Source: CALBPI01 sp039815365 (GTDB lineage Bacteria > Pseudomonadota > Gammaproteobacteria > Steroidobacterales > Woeseiaceae). From it: a stretch of 64,000 nt of DNA. Shown here piece after piece: positions 8,047 through 16,397 of this stretch. The notes under the pieces are model-generated. The model did not search any database. It was not told the DNA's origin and worked only from the letters and a program-made list of their open reading frames with translations. Numbering within the stretch: the stretch's first letter is position 1; each line of letters begins with the position of its first letter. The stretch spans positions 15,409 to 79,408 of the forward strand of contig JBCBZK010000001.1 of NCBI GenBank assembly GCA_039815365.1. Reading direction: 5' to 3'. The position numbers were made by a program, and so were the translations under genes.

Positions 8047-9132
8047 GTGGACAAAACTTCCTTAAATGGTCTGTTGGATGCGTTACGACAGACGCCGTTG
8101 CCGGGTAGCGGCGATACGTTAGGCGCGCTCAAGACGGCGATTCATTTCGATGCCGACACCAATACAGCGCAGATCACCTTGCCGATTGCTTGCCAATCGC
8201 TGCACGATACGTTGCGCGGCGAGCTGCAAACGCGCGCGCGGGCGCACGTGGACACCGACATTGACGTTGCGATTACGACCGATATTCCGGCGTTCGGCGT
8301 TCAGCGAAATCTAAAGCCATTGCCGAATATCAGTAATGTCATTGCGGTTGCGTCGGGGAAGGGTGGTGTTGGCAAATCCACAACGGCTGCAAATCTTGCG
8401 TTAGCACTGGCGGCGGAAGGCGCCCGAGTCGGTGTCCTTGATGCGGACATCTACGGTCCCAGTATGCCGCGCATGTTTGGGCTCATCGGCGAACGACCCA
8501 GTGCTGTGGACAACAAGCGCATCACGCCACTCAAAAACCATGGCGTCAGCGTGATGTCGATCGGCTTTTTGGTCGACGAAACGGCGCCGATGGTGTGGCG
8601 CGGTCCGATGGTGACATCGGCGCTCAACCAGCTATTGCACCAAACAGACTGGCCAGCGCTTGATGTACTGATCGTCGATATGCCACCGGGCACCGGCGAT
8701 ATCCAACTCACGTTGTCGCAGACCGTGCCCGTCGCGGGCGCAGTCATCGTCACGACGCCGCAGGATATTGCGTTGTCAGATGCGCGCAAAGGGCTTGAGA
8801 TGTTCCGCAAAGTCTCTGTGAATGTGCTTGGCGTTATCGAGAACATGAGTCTGTATATCTGCGGGCACTGTGGCACGCCGGCATCATTGTTCGGCGAAGG
8901 CGGTGGTCAGCGTCTGGCTAACGACGCCGGAACGCAATTGCTCGGCGAGTTACCATTGGCGCTGGATATTCGCCAAGCTGCTGACAGTGGGTGTCCGACG
9001 GTAGCCCAAGCCCCGGACAGCGAATTTGCCCGCCATTATCGACAAATCGCTATTTCAGTCGGTGTCGCGCTTGCGCGCACCCGTAAAGACTATTCGGCCG
9101 CATTTGGCCACATCGTTGTAGAGGACACGTAA
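8047..9132 (+). CDS. mrp: Mrp/ApbC, iron-sulfur cluster carrier ATPase
   Basis: A deviant-Walker P-loop NTPase that in this family carries and delivers Fe-S clusters in the cytosol. The P-loop is SGKGGVGKSTTAANLALALA, followed by LDADIYGPSMPRMFG, DMPPGTGD, and a cluster-binding C-x2-C (CGHCG) in ENMSLYICGHCGTP. An MIP18/DUF59-like N-terminal region precedes the P-loop. I chose GTG 8047 (361 residues, close to E. coli Mrp at 369); the frame is open back to 7960, but that extra stretch covers a promoter-like sequence. The stop overlaps the dcd start (TAATG), so the two genes are coupled. Confidence 0.9.
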   Translation: MDKTSLNGLLDALRQTPLPGSGDTLGALKTAIHFDADTNTAQITLPIACQSLHDTLRGELQTRARAHVDTDIDVAITTDIPAFGVQRNLKPLPNISNVIAVASGKGGVGKSTTAANLALALAAEGARVGVLDADIYGPSMPRMFGLIGERPSAVDNKRITPLKNHGVSVMSIGFLVDETAPMVWRGPMVTSALNQLLHQTDWPALDVLIVDMPPGTGDIQLTLSQTVPVAGAVIVTTPQDIALSDARKGLEMFRKVSVNVLGVIENMSLYICGHCGTPASLFGEGGGQRLANDAGTQLLGELPLALDIRQAADSGCPTVAQAPDSEFARHYRQIAISVGVALARTRKDYSAAFGHIVVEDT

Positions 9133-9698
9133 TGACTATCAAATCTGATCGCTGGATTCGCCATATGGCGCAGACAACCGACATGATTTCACCGTTCGAA
9201 CCCGGACAGGTTCGCGAGTCGAACGGCAACAAGCTCGTGTCTTACGGCACCTCAAGCTACGGCTACGATGTTCGGTGTTCTAACGAGTTTAAGGTATTCA
9301 CCAATATCAACTCTGCCGTGGTTGACCCTAAAGCGTTCGATGAGAACAGCTTTGTCGACATGCATACTGATACCTGCATTATCCCGCCAAACTCTTTCGC
9401 GCTTGCGCGGACCGTTGAGTACTTCAAGATCCCGCGCAACGTTCTGACAATTTGCCTTGGCAAATCGACGTACGCACGCTGCGGCATCATCGTCAACGTG
9501 ACGCCGCTCGAGCCTGAATGGGAAGGCCATGTCACGCTCGAATTTTCGAACACGACAACACTGCCGGCAAGGATCTATGCCAACGAGGGCGTTGCTCAAA
9601 TGCTATTTTTTGAGTCAGACGAGGCGTGCGAGGTGTCTTACAAAGATCGCGGAGGTAAGTATCAAGGGCAAACCGGCGTGACCGTGCCGCGTGCCTGA
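9132..9698 (+). CDS. dcd: dCTP deaminase
   Basis: Converts dCTP to dUTP, the main route to dTTP precursors in gammaproteobacteria. The 188-residue protein contains SYGTSSYGYDVRCSNEFKVF, the CLGKSTYARCGIIVNVTPLEPEWEGHVTLEFSNTT region with the catalytic Glu, and the C-terminal KYQGQTGVTVPRA that closes the trimeric active site. Length matches E. coli Dcd (193). It shares one base with mrp and ends 6 bases from the convergent purN stop. Confidence 0.96.
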   Translation: MTIKSDRWIRHMAQTTDMISPFEPGQVRESNGNKLVSYGTSSYGYDVRCSNEFKVFTNINSAVVDPKAFDENSFVDMHTDTCIIPPNSFALARTVEYFKIPRNVLTICLGKSTYARCGIIVNVTPLEPEWEGHVTLEFSNTTTLPARIYANEGVAQMLFFESDEACEVSYKDRGGKYQGQTGVTVPRA

Positions 9699-9704
9699 CG
9701 TTGC

Positions 9705-10367
9705 TTAACTGAGCAAGTCGTGGTCACTGGCGATGACGGGCTCGTTGAGTGGTTCTCCGTCCATAAAAACACGATCACCTTCACAGCGCAGGCGTCCTTC
9801 GGCAAGCCAACGCACAGCGATTGGGTAAATGACGTGTTCCATCGCTTGCACGCGTGAGGTCAACGTCTGCGCCGTATCGGCAGGGCTGACGATGAGTTGG
9901 GCCTGAATCACCGATGGGCCGGCGTCTAATTCTGCACTGACGAAATGCACCGTGGTGCCGTGCGACACGTCGCCGTTTTCAAGGCATCGCTCGTGCGTGT
10001 TGAGGCCTTTGTATTTGGGCAGTAGCGCCGGATGAATGTTAAGCATTCGGCCTGCGAACTGATCGATCAGCGCACCGCGAATGATGCGCATGAAGCCTGC
10101 CAGAACAATAAGGTCCGGATCGAAGTCGATCACCGCTCTGGCAAGCGCAGCGTCGAACGCGTCGCGCGAGTCGAAATCACTGCGCTCGACGACGGTGGTT
10201 GGCACGTCCGAGTCGGCAGCCCGTTGTAAGCCAAACGCGTCAGGTTGATCACTGATGACACCGACAATGCTGCCAGGAAATGCGGTGCTTTTGGACTGAT
10301 CCAGTAATGCTTGCAAGTTGGACCCGGAGCCGGAGATCAGAACGACAATGCGTGTATCGGGTTGCAT
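9705..10367 (-). CDS. purN: Phosphoribosylglycinamide formyltransferase
   Basis: Third step of de novo purine synthesis: transfers a formyl group from 10-formyl-THF to GAR. The 220-residue protein starts VVLISGSGSNLQALLD (phosphate loop) and carries the catalytic region LAGFMRIIRG, NIHPALLPKYKGLNTHERCLENGDVSHGTTVHFV (Asn-His-Asp triad) and DAGPSVIQAQL. It follows purM after a 4-base gap, the usual gammaproteobacterial purM-purN pair. Confidence 0.96.
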   Translation of the reverse strand: MQPDTRIVVLISGSGSNLQALLDQSKSTAFPGSIVGVISDQPDAFGLQRAADSDVPTTVVERSDFDSRDAFDAALARAVIDFDPDLIVLAGFMRIIRGALIDQFAGRMLNIHPALLPKYKGLNTHERCLENGDVSHGTTVHFVSAELDAGPSVIQAQLIVSPADTAQTLTSRVQAMEHVIYPIAVRWLAEGRLRCEGDRVFMDGEPLNEPVIASDHDLLS

Positions 10368-10371
10368 GGCG

Positions 10372-11409
10372 TTATTGCCAGATGACGCCGTCGCCGGCGC
10401 TTACCTGTCCGAGCTCAAACACGGCTTCGCCAGCGGCTGTCAACGTGGCGGTGGCGAGTTCGACATCTTCCGGCGCGACAATGACAACCATGCCGATGCC
10501 GCAGTTGAACGTTCTCAACAGTTCGTCCTGCGCAATATTCCCGCCGTGTTGCAGCCACGCGAATCCCGGGTGCATCGGCCAGGCATCACGTTGCAGTGTG
10601 GCGGCAAGTCCCGCCGGCAAGACACGCGGGACGTTCTCGGTCAGGCCACCGCCGGTAATGTGTGCAAGGCCGTGTACTTTGATCGCTGCGGTGAGCGCCA
10701 GAAGCGACTTGACGTAAATGCGCGTTGGCGTCATGAGCCAGTCAGCCATGGATTGACCGTTCAGCGTGGTGTCCAGCGCGCCCGGGGTCTGATCGACAAT
10801 GGCACGTATCAATGAGTAACCGTTGGAGTGGGCACCGCTCGAGGCCAAGCCGAGGATAACGTCGCCTGCGGACACTCGGCTGCCGTCCAGCAGATCGCTC
10901 CGATTGACAGCGCCCACGGCAAACCCAGCGAGATCGTAGTCGCCCGGTTGATACATGCCCGGCATCTCTGCGGTTTCGCCGCCAATCAACGCGCAACCGG
11001 CTTGCTCGCAACCATCGGCAATGCCGCTGATGACGCTTGCGGCCATCTGCTCATCCAGCGCGCCGGTTGCGAAATAGTCGAGAAAAAACAAGGGTTCGGC
11101 GCCGCTGACGACGATGTCGTTGACGCACATGGCAACGAGATCTATGCCGATGCCTGCATGAGCGCCTGTGGTACGCGCGAGCATCAGCTTGGTGCCGACA
11201 CCGTCTGTACCAGACACCAACACCGGCTCGCTGAAGCGCGCCAGATCCAGCGCAAACAACCCCCCAAAGCCACCAATACCGCCCATGACTTCGGGGCGGT
11301 GTGTGCGCTTGACCCGCTCGCCAATCGCATCAACCAGGCGATTGCCGGCATCGATATCCACGCCGGCATCTTTATAGGTGAGGGCGGGTTTGTCCGTCGC
11401 TTTATTCAT
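10372..11409 (-). CDS. purM: Phosphoribosylformylglycinamidine cyclo-ligase (AIR synthetase)
   Basis: Closes the imidazole ring in purine synthesis using ATP. The 345-residue protein shows TYKDAGVDIDAGNRLVDAI, SGTDGVGTKLMLA, MCVNDIVVSGAEPLFFLDY, GGETAEMPGMY and HITGGGLTENVPRVLP, all diagnostic of PurM. It is the first gene of purM-purN. A TGAAATAAT extended -10 lies 6 bases before the ATG and there is no Shine-Dalgarno. Divergent from the DUF2066 gene, with 53 bases between the two start codons. Confidence 0.96.
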   Translation of the reverse strand: MNKATDKPALTYKDAGVDIDAGNRLVDAIGERVKRTHRPEVMGGIGGFGGLFALDLARFSEPVLVSGTDGVGTKLMLARTTGAHAGIGIDLVAMCVNDIVVSGAEPLFFLDYFATGALDEQMAASVISGIADGCEQAGCALIGGETAEMPGMYQPGDYDLAGFAVGAVNRSDLLDGSRVSAGDVILGLASSGAHSNGYSLIRAIVDQTPGALDTTLNGQSMADWLMTPTRIYVKSLLALTAAIKVHGLAHITGGGLTENVPRVLPAGLAATLQRDAWPMHPGFAWLQHGGNIAQDELLRTFNCGIGMVVIVAPEDVELATATLTAAGEAVFELGQVSAGDGVIWQ

Positions 11410-11415
11410 CCGCGA

Positions 11416-11424
11416 ATTATTTCA
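11416..11424 (-). promoter_or_regulatory. Extended -10 element directly upstream of purM
   Basis: Minus strand reads TGAAATAAT: TGn followed by AATAAT (5/6 match). Six bases (11410-11415) separate the hexamer from the purM ATG, predicting a leaderless transcript. I saw no purine-repressor operator in the 53-base gap to the DUF2066 gene. Confidence 0.4.
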
Positions 11425-11450
11425 CAGCGTGACGTGCCTGCGTTAGCCGA

Positions 11451-11456
11451 TATAAT
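11451..11456 (+). promoter_or_regulatory. Consensus -10 (TATAAT) directly upstream of the DUF2066 gene
   Basis: A perfect TATAAT ends 6 bases before ATG 11463. Transcription starting 6-8 bases downstream would begin at the start codon. No Shine-Dalgarno is present and the -35 region is poor. Confidence 0.45.
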
Positions 11457-11462
11457 CAGAAT

Positions 11463-12536
11463 ATGAACGTAAAACGCGAAAGCCTTTCTGTAGTGATTTT
11501 CTGCTCGTTGCTGTTCTGCCTTGGTGGCACAGCGCATGCGGTCTCAATGCCGGACTTGTACACGGCGGAAGTCGCCTTTGATACGCAACGCCGCGACGGC
11601 CGACAACGCGCATATAGCGATGCGTTGGCAACGGTTTTGAGTCGTTTGACGCCGGCTGTTGCTGATGCGCGGCGCGTCGAAGCATTCGCGAAACCGGGGC
11701 AGTTTGTGCTTGGCTACCGCGAAACGGGCGATCAACGCATGTGGGTGTCGCTGGACGGCATCGCAATCAGCGCCGAATTGCGCGGTGCGGGGTTGCCCGT
11801 TTGGGGTAGCGACAGACCGTTGACACTGGTCTGGATGGCGCTGGAGCGCAACACCGGCGAGAGAGAGCTGGTGGGCGCTGCTTCTGCACCGGGTGATACA
11901 CAAGCGAATGACGTTCTGGTGGCGCTCAGACGCGACCTGATGAGCAGTGCCTCGGCCTACGGAGTCCCACTGCGCTTTCCTGTTCTAGATGATCGGGACC
12001 GCGCTGCCGTTCAGGACAGTGACATTTGGGGCGGGTTTTCCGAGGTTATTGTCGAGGCATCGCGCCGCTATCGCGCGGACAGTGTGTTGATCGGTCGCGT
12101 GCGCGAAGCGGCGCCTGATGACATTCGCTGGAGCTGGGCATTTGCAGGTGAGTCCGAGCGCTTCCGCGGTGAGTTGCCGGTAGCGGTGCGCCGTGTCTCG
12201 CAGCGTTTGCTTGAGCAGTTTGCGAGTAGTCCTGGTGGCTCATTGAGCGTCAAGGTGCACGTTGTCGGTATCGATGGCATGGACGGTTTTGCGCGGATCA
12301 GTCGTCTGCTCAATACGCAGAGCCTTATCCAGCGAATTGATGTCGTCGCTGTTCGGGCAGACGCGATTGTCTTTGACATCGATTCGCTCACCACACGCAC
12401 CCGTCTGGCCGAGTTGTTATCCGGCAATTCGCTGGAGCAAATCGAACCTCTGGAGTCGACGATACCGAGCGCGGATCCGTTCAGCAGTGCTGATTTGCAC
12501 TTCAGAGTGCGCAGCGGCGCGGCGCCGCGTTTGTAA
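11463..12536 (+). CDS. DUF2066 domain protein, exported
   Basis: The 357-residue protein has a Sec signal peptide (NVKRESLSVVIFCSLLFCL then AHA, about residues 1-24). The mature region begins MPDLYTAEVAFDTQRRDGRQRAYSDALATVLSRL, the recognisable DUF2066 opening. Function is unknown; the gene sits between purM-purN and hda in many gammaproteobacteria, as here. It is first in a run of four overlapping plus-strand genes and its stop overlaps the next start (TAATG). Confidence 0.85.
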   Translation: MNVKRESLSVVIFCSLLFCLGGTAHAVSMPDLYTAEVAFDTQRRDGRQRAYSDALATVLSRLTPAVADARRVEAFAKPGQFVLGYRETGDQRMWVSLDGIAISAELRGAGLPVWGSDRPLTLVWMALERNTGERELVGAASAPGDTQANDVLVALRRDLMSSASAYGVPLRFPVLDDRDRAAVQDSDIWGGFSEVIVEASRRYRADSVLIGRVREAAPDDIRWSWAFAGESERFRGELPVAVRRVSQRLLEQFASSPGGSLSVKVHVVGIDGMDGFARISRLLNTQSLIQRIDVVAVRADAIVFDIDSLTTRTRLAELLSGNSLEQIEPLESTIPSADPFSSADLHFRVRSGAAPRL

Positions 12537-13114
12537 TGCCGATGCGCGCTGCCGGTTTGCGATGGGTGCCGAACGCAATCTCGCTCATGCGAATCGCAAT
12601 GGTGCCATTGGTGCTGGCATCGATCGCTACTGAGCGTCACTCATTGGCAGCGGGACTGTTTTTTGTGGCCGGTTTTTCCGATGGGCTTGACGGTTTTCTA
12701 GCGCGTCGTTTCGGTTGGCACACCGAGTTAGGCGCTATTCTGGATCCGATAGCGGACAAGCTGCTGCTGATCGGCACGTTCTTCGTGCTCGCGTTAACCG
12801 GCATTGTGCCGGCGTGGCTTGCGATATTGATCATCGCGCGCGATCTCGTGATTATGCTCGGCGCGATTGCCTATCATTTTCTGTACGGCGACCTCGAAGG
12901 CAAGCCGTCCCTCGTGAGCAAACTGAACACTGCCTTGCTACTGTTGTACGTTATTTTTGTGCTGCTGAGATCGGCGCAACTGCTCCCGGCGGCTGTGCTG
13001 GAGCATCCCGCGCTTGCTTCAGGTTTGCCGGGTTTGCTGGTTGCAACCCTCGTCATCAGCACGCTTGGTTATATGCGTGAATGGATCATCCGCGCGAAGG
13101 AACACCGCAAATGA
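12536..13114 (+). CDS. CDP-alcohol phosphatidyltransferase family protein
   Basis: A 192-residue membrane enzyme that transfers a phosphatidyl group from CDP-diacylglycerol to an alcohol. The family signature D-x2-DG-x2-AR-x8-G-x3-D-x3-D is complete in SDGLDGFLARRF ... GAILDPIADK (about residues 41-66). Several hydrophobic helices follow. The acceptor is probably glycerol-3-phosphate (PgsA-like), but the protein is not clearly orthologous to E. coli PgsA and another PgsA may exist elsewhere. Overlaps of 1 base upstream and 4 bases downstream (ATGA) place it in an operon with the DUF2066 and AI-2E-type permease genes. Confidence 0.85.
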   Translation: MPMRAAGLRWVPNAISLMRIAMVPLVLASIATERHSLAAGLFFVAGFSDGLDGFLARRFGWHTELGAILDPIADKLLLIGTFFVLALTGIVPAWLAILIIARDLVIMLGAIAYHFLYGDLEGKPSLVSKLNTALLLLYVIFVLLRSAQLLPAAVLEHPALASGLPGLLVATLVISTLGYMREWIIRAKEHRK

Positions 13115-14298
13115 CATTAGAAACTCGCATGCTCTGGCTCGGTGGTGTTGGTCTTGCCGGTCTGCTGCTGTACTTGCTGTCCCCGGTGCTAACGCCATTC
13201 ATCGCCGCGGCGTTGCTGGCTTACGTCGGTGATCCCCTCGCAGATCGTCTGCAGGCGATGCGCATGCCACGACCGATGGCCGTGCTGAGTGTGTTCGTGC
13301 TCACGTTCCTGGTGCTCGCAGGACTGGTGTTGTTGCTTGTGCCGCTCGTGCGCTCGCAGGCCAGTGCCTTGTTGGATGTTCTGCCGCGCTACATTGAGCT
13401 GCTGGAAAATCGTGTCTGGCCGCACATTGCGCAATATGTTCAGCCCGAAGGTGACGACACGAAGCTCGGTCTGACTGCGTTGCTGGAACAGTTCGGGTCA
13501 ACAGCTGGCACGATCGGCGGCGGTATACTCGCGTCGCTGTCGCGCTCTGGCAGCGCCTTGCTGACAATGGTCGTCAATCTTGCGTTGATTCCGATCCTGA
13601 CGTTTTACCTGTTGCGTGATTGGGACACGATCATCGCGCGCATTGGTGCGTTGATTCCATCGGCAAACCGACCTGCCGTGTTGGATTTGGCCAAACAAAC
13701 CGACAACACACTGGCGGCTTTTCTACGCGGTCAGCTGATGGTCATGATCGGCCTGGCTGTTATGTACACCGTGGGTCTGTCTCTTATCGGGTTGCAGTTT
13801 GCACTGGCGATCGGTGTCGTCGCCGGGTTGGTGAGTTTCGTGCCATACCTGGGTTTGATCTTCGGTATCGGATTGGCCGGTCTTACCGCGATTAACGCAC
13901 CCGACGGCGGCCCGCTATTGCTGCTACTGGTCATCGCCGTATTCACCGCGGCGCAATTTATCGAAGGCTCCGTGCTGACGCCAAAGTTAGTCGGCGATCA
14001 AATTGGTCTGCACCCGGTACTCGTGATCTTCGCCGTCATGGCCTTTGGTCAGTTGTTTGGCTTTTTCGGCATCCTGCTGGCGTTACCCGCGGCTGCAGTG
14101 ATCGCCGTGTTCGTTCGCTATGCCTATGATAATTACCTGCGCGAACACCCCGAAGCCGCCGAGTTTATCGAAGCGCACGATGGCGTCGCTGACGGCGCGC
14201 CGCAAGCGGATACCGACCACAGTGGGGACGACAGCGCGTCGGACACGTCAGCCGATGCGAGTGCTTCGCAAAAAACACCACCCGATGCGCCCGAGTGA
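13111..14298 (+). CDS. AI-2E family (PerM-like) transporter
   Basis: The 395-residue polytopic protein has paired N-terminal helices, a periplasmic stretch around residues 75-140 and a second block of helices. It includes GLVSFVPYLGLIFGIGLAGLTA and the FIEGSVLTPKLVGDQIGLHPVLVIFAVMAFGQLFGFFGILLALPAAA segment that defines the AI-2E exporter/PerM superfamily. The C-terminal ~50 residues are acidic and Ser/Asp-rich low complexity. The substrate is unknown; the family name does not prove autoinducer export. ATG 13111 has AAGGA 9 bases upstream; the frame is open to 13081 but that lies inside the previous gene. It overlaps hda by 14 bases. Confidence 0.88.
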   Translation: MTLETRMLWLGGVGLAGLLLYLLSPVLTPFIAAALLAYVGDPLADRLQAMRMPRPMAVLSVFVLTFLVLAGLVLLLVPLVRSQASALLDVLPRYIELLENRVWPHIAQYVQPEGDDTKLGLTALLEQFGSTAGTIGGGILASLSRSGSALLTMVVNLALIPILTFYLLRDWDTIIARIGALIPSANRPAVLDLAKQTDNTLAAFLRGQLMVMIGLAVMYTVGLSLIGLQFALAIGVVAGLVSFVPYLGLIFGIGLAGLTAINAPDGGPLLLLLVIAVFTAAQFIEGSVLTPKLVGDQIGLHPVLVIFAVMAFGQLFGFFGILLALPAAAVIAVFVRYAYDNYLREHPEAAEFIEAHDGVADGAPQADTDHSGDDSASDTSADASASQKTPPDAPE

Positions 14299-14980
14299 TC
14301 GCTCGCGGCAGATACCTCTGCCTGTCTCATTAGCCGTAGAAGCGCGCTTTCAGACGTACTATGCCGGTGCTAACGCGTCGGCCATTGCAGCGCTGCAAGA
14401 CTTACCTTCACCGGGCATTTGGCTTGCATCGCAAGTCGGTTGCGGACGCAGTCATTTGTTGCAGGCCGTAGCGGCATCCCATCCGGCAGGTAACGCCATG
14501 TACTTGCCTCTGACTCGTGAGCTGCCAGCCGCGTCAATCACCGGCTTTGCGGTAGATGCAGTCGTCTGTCTCGACGACGTGCATGTGGTTGCGGGCGATG
14601 CTGCCTGGGAACAGGCGCTGTTTGCATTGTACGAGACGCTATTCAGCGGTGGTGGTCGATTGTTAGTGAGCGCGGATGACCGGCCTGCGCAAACCGGGTT
14701 CGTATTGCCTGATCTTGTTAGTCGGTTTGCATCGCTTGCGTTCTACCAACTACAGCCGCTCAGTGACGATGCGCTGATTGACGCATTGCAACTGCGGGCT
14801 CGTTTCCGTGGTCTTGAGTTGCCGGACGCCGCCGCGGCGTTTTTGATCAAGCGATTGCCACGCGAGCCAGCTGCATTGTTTGAATGGTTGCGCAAGCTCG
14901 ATCTTGAGTCTTTGTCGGCGCAGCGGCGACTGACCTTGCCATTCGTGCGCGACACGCTCGCAAAGCTGCTCGAGCAATAG
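14285..14980 (+). CDS. hda: Hda, DnaA-homologous regulatory inactivation protein
   Basis: Hda bound to the sliding clamp stimulates ATP hydrolysis by DnaA after initiation. From ATG 14285 the protein has 231 residues, the normal Hda size. Near the N-terminus QIPLPVSL is a clamp-binding motif, followed by the DnaA-like AAA+ region (ASQVGCGRSHLLQAVAA as P-loop, VVCLDDVHVV as Walker B) and FVLPDLVSRFASLAFYQLQPL (arginine-finger box). The P-loop has GCGRSH instead of GxGKTH, with Arg at the Lys position, which is common in Hda. An in-frame extension back to 14120 lies inside the permease gene and is rejected. Confidence 0.9.
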   Translation: MRPSDRSRQIPLPVSLAVEARFQTYYAGANASAIAALQDLPSPGIWLASQVGCGRSHLLQAVAASHPAGNAMYLPLTRELPAASITGFAVDAVVCLDDVHVVAGDAAWEQALFALYETLFSGGGRLLVSADDRPAQTGFVLPDLVSRFASLAFYQLQPLSDDALIDALQLRARFRGLELPDAAAAFLIKRLPREPAALFEWLRKLDLESLSAQRRLTLPFVRDTLAKLLEQ

Positions 14981-14992
14981 GGTCTTGCAGTG

Positions 14993-15349
14993 CTACGGCT
15001 CGTCGGGTTTCGGCGGGGCCGGCATCGTCCGAATAGCGGGAATCAGCAAAAAGAAAGCGGCCAGAGACACGACGGCTAACGCGCTTGCCGTTGCAAAGCT
15101 GTCCGGGTTGGCGATCGCGTCCATCAGCCCGAGGCTTGCGTAGCCGACCGTTCCCAGCAAGGCGAGCAGGAACGCATTGCGCGTTGGCGCGCGCAAGCCG
15201 GGCAGCAACATCACAAACGGTGCTAGCAAAATCAGCCAAGCGATCACGTGCACTGACTGTCGCGCATCCCACAGCCAAAACGTGGTCATGGCCATCAGCG
15301 CGAGCCAGGAGGCAATGCCGATCATGCGTCGTCGCTCTGCGCTGATCAT
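14993..15349 (-). CDS. DUF2069 membrane protein
   Basis: The 118-residue protein has about four hydrophobic helices and the tract HVIAWLILLAPFVMLLPGL, matching the DUF2069 family of small gammaproteobacterial inner-membrane proteins. Function is unknown. Its ATG overlaps the wrbA stop (ATGA), the usual wrbA-DUF2069 pairing. It ends 12 bases from the convergent hda stop. Confidence 0.8.
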   Translation of the reverse strand: MISAERRRMIGIASWLALMAMTTFWLWDARQSVHVIAWLILLAPFVMLLPGLRAPTRNAFLLALLGTVGYASLGLMDAIANPDSFATASALAVVSLAAFFLLIPAIRTMPAPPKPDEP

Positions 15350-15942
15350 TCGTCGAACAAGCGCACGGCGATGTCGGCAACGCGGCGTCCGTGCGCAAAT
15401 GCCAGTTTGCGCTCGGCGTCCGTTAATCGTCCGGCTTGGTCGCTGCCGGCGACCTGGCTGGCGCCGTACGGTGTGCCGCCAGACTGAGTGGTTGTTAACT
15501 CAGGCTCGCTATACGGGATTCCGGTAATCAGCATGCCATGGTGCAGCAGTGGGATGGCCATGCTGAGCAACGTCGACTCCTGGCCGCCGTGCATGGATGT
15601 CGACGACGTAAACACGCCGCCAGGCTTGCCACTTAGCGCTCCGGAAAGCCATTCACCACTTGTGCCATCGAGAAAATATTTCATTGCCGATGACATGTTG
15701 CCGAACCGGGTGGGGCTGCCGATAAGCAAGCCGTGGCATTGCGCGAGTTCCGTTCGGCTGACATACGGCGGGCCGTCTTCTGGAACAGCAGCGATGGATT
15801 TTTCGCTCTTTGCCGAGACCGGCGGCACGCAGCGTAGCCAGCTTTCGGCGGCGCTGACCGAGTCAACGCCGCGGCAAATTTCGCGCGCAAGCGCCTCGGT
15901 GGAGCCATGTTGGGAATAAAAAACAACGAGTATTGGATGCAT
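15346..15942 (-). CDS. wrbA: WrbA, NAD(P)H:quinone oxidoreductase
   Basis: A flavodoxin-fold, FMN-binding tetrameric enzyme that reduces quinones with NAD(P)H. From ATG 15942 it has 198 residues. PILVVFYSQHGSTEALAREI is the FMN phosphate loop, GLLIGSPTRFGNMSSAMKYFLDGTSGEW the isoalloxazine-binding loop, and GGQESTLLSMAIPLLHHGMLITGIPYSEPEL a WrbA-type segment. The frame extends to 15990 but without conserved sequence. A TGGCATACT extended -10 lies 7 bases before the ATG and no Shine-Dalgarno is visible. Confidence 0.93.
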   Translation of the reverse strand: MHPILVVFYSQHGSTEALAREICRGVDSVSAAESWLRCVPPVSAKSEKSIAAVPEDGPPYVSRTELAQCHGLLIGSPTRFGNMSSAMKYFLDGTSGEWLSGALSGKPGGVFTSSTSMHGGQESTLLSMAIPLLHHGMLITGIPYSEPELTTTQSGGTPYGASQVAGSDQAGRLTDAERKLAFAHGRRVADIAVRLFDE

Positions 15943-15949
15943 GTTTATA

Positions 15950-15958
15950 AGTATGCCA
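15950..15958 (-). promoter_or_regulatory. Extended -10 element directly upstream of wrbA
   Basis: Minus strand TGGCATACT (TGn plus a 4/6 hexamer) ends 7 bases before the wrbA ATG, so the message would start at the start codon. Confidence 0.4.
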
Positions 15959-15993
15959 GCAAAAAGGTCATGTTGGCCAAGCGCTTGCATTGC

Positions 15994-16023
15994 TTGACGG
16001 TCGCCGTCTGCGCTTGGTAGCTT
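15994..16023 (+). promoter_or_regulatory. Candidate promoter of the small lipoprotein gene
   Basis: TTGACG (15994-15999, 5/6) and TAGCTT (16018-16023, 3/6) are 18 bp apart. The -10 ends 8 bases before ATG 16032, and there is no Shine-Dalgarno. Confidence 0.3.
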
Positions 16024-16031
16024 TCGCCGTT

Positions 16032-16373
16032 ATGAGACGCAATACTCGATTCTTCAGCGCCGCATTGGCGGCTATCGTGTGCCTGGCTTTGAACGCTTGT
16101 GCTTCGGTACCGCCGCCGATTCAGGACATGAGTGATGCGCGCCTGGCCATCGGTGCAGCACGTGATGCAGGCGCAGCGAAACATGCGCCAGTGATGCTCG
16201 AGGACGCAACGATCTTGCTGCGTAGTGCCGAGCAAAATATTGAGCGTCGCGCTTACGCGGCTGCGCGTCGTGATGCAAAGCTCGCCAAATCGATGGCGAC
16301 CGATGCGCGAGTGGCGGCTGAGTCTGCCAGCAATAAGCAACCTCGCGCGACGGAACAACCGCTCAAAGAGTAA
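16032..16373 (+). CDS. Small outer-membrane lipoprotein, DUF4398-like
   Basis: The 113-residue protein has a lipoprotein signal peptide (RRNTRFFSAALAAIVCLALNAC) with lipobox L-N-A-C, then a short helical region rich in Ala/Arg (DARLAIGAARDAGAAKHAPVMLEDATILLRSAEQNIERR). That resembles the DUF4398 family, often found near OmpA-like proteins. Function is unknown. Signal II processing is expected, and there is no Asp at +2, so outer-membrane sorting is likely. It stands alone, divergent from wrbA and convergent with the transglycosylase gene. ATG 16032 is preferred because it begins the signal peptide. Confidence 0.7.
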   Translation: MRRNTRFFSAALAAIVCLALNACASVPPPIQDMSDARLAIGAARDAGAAKHAPVMLEDATILLRSAEQNIERRAYAAARRDAKLAKSMATDARVAAESASNKQPRATEQPLKE

Positions 16374-16397
16374 TCAGTGCGCCGCGCGCATTGCTAA

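Noticed and set aside
8021..8065. 14-codon frame overlapping the mrp start
   Set aside because: No Shine-Dalgarno, ends out of frame inside mrp, and no coupling to the GTG start is evident.
9701..9716. Small inverted repeat TTGCT-TAACTG-AGCAA at the dcd/purN junction
   Set aside because: A 5-bp stem without a T-run is too weak to call a terminator.
14120..14284. Possible 55-residue N-terminal extension of Hda
   Set aside because: It is inside the permease gene and would displace the clamp-binding motif from the N-terminus.
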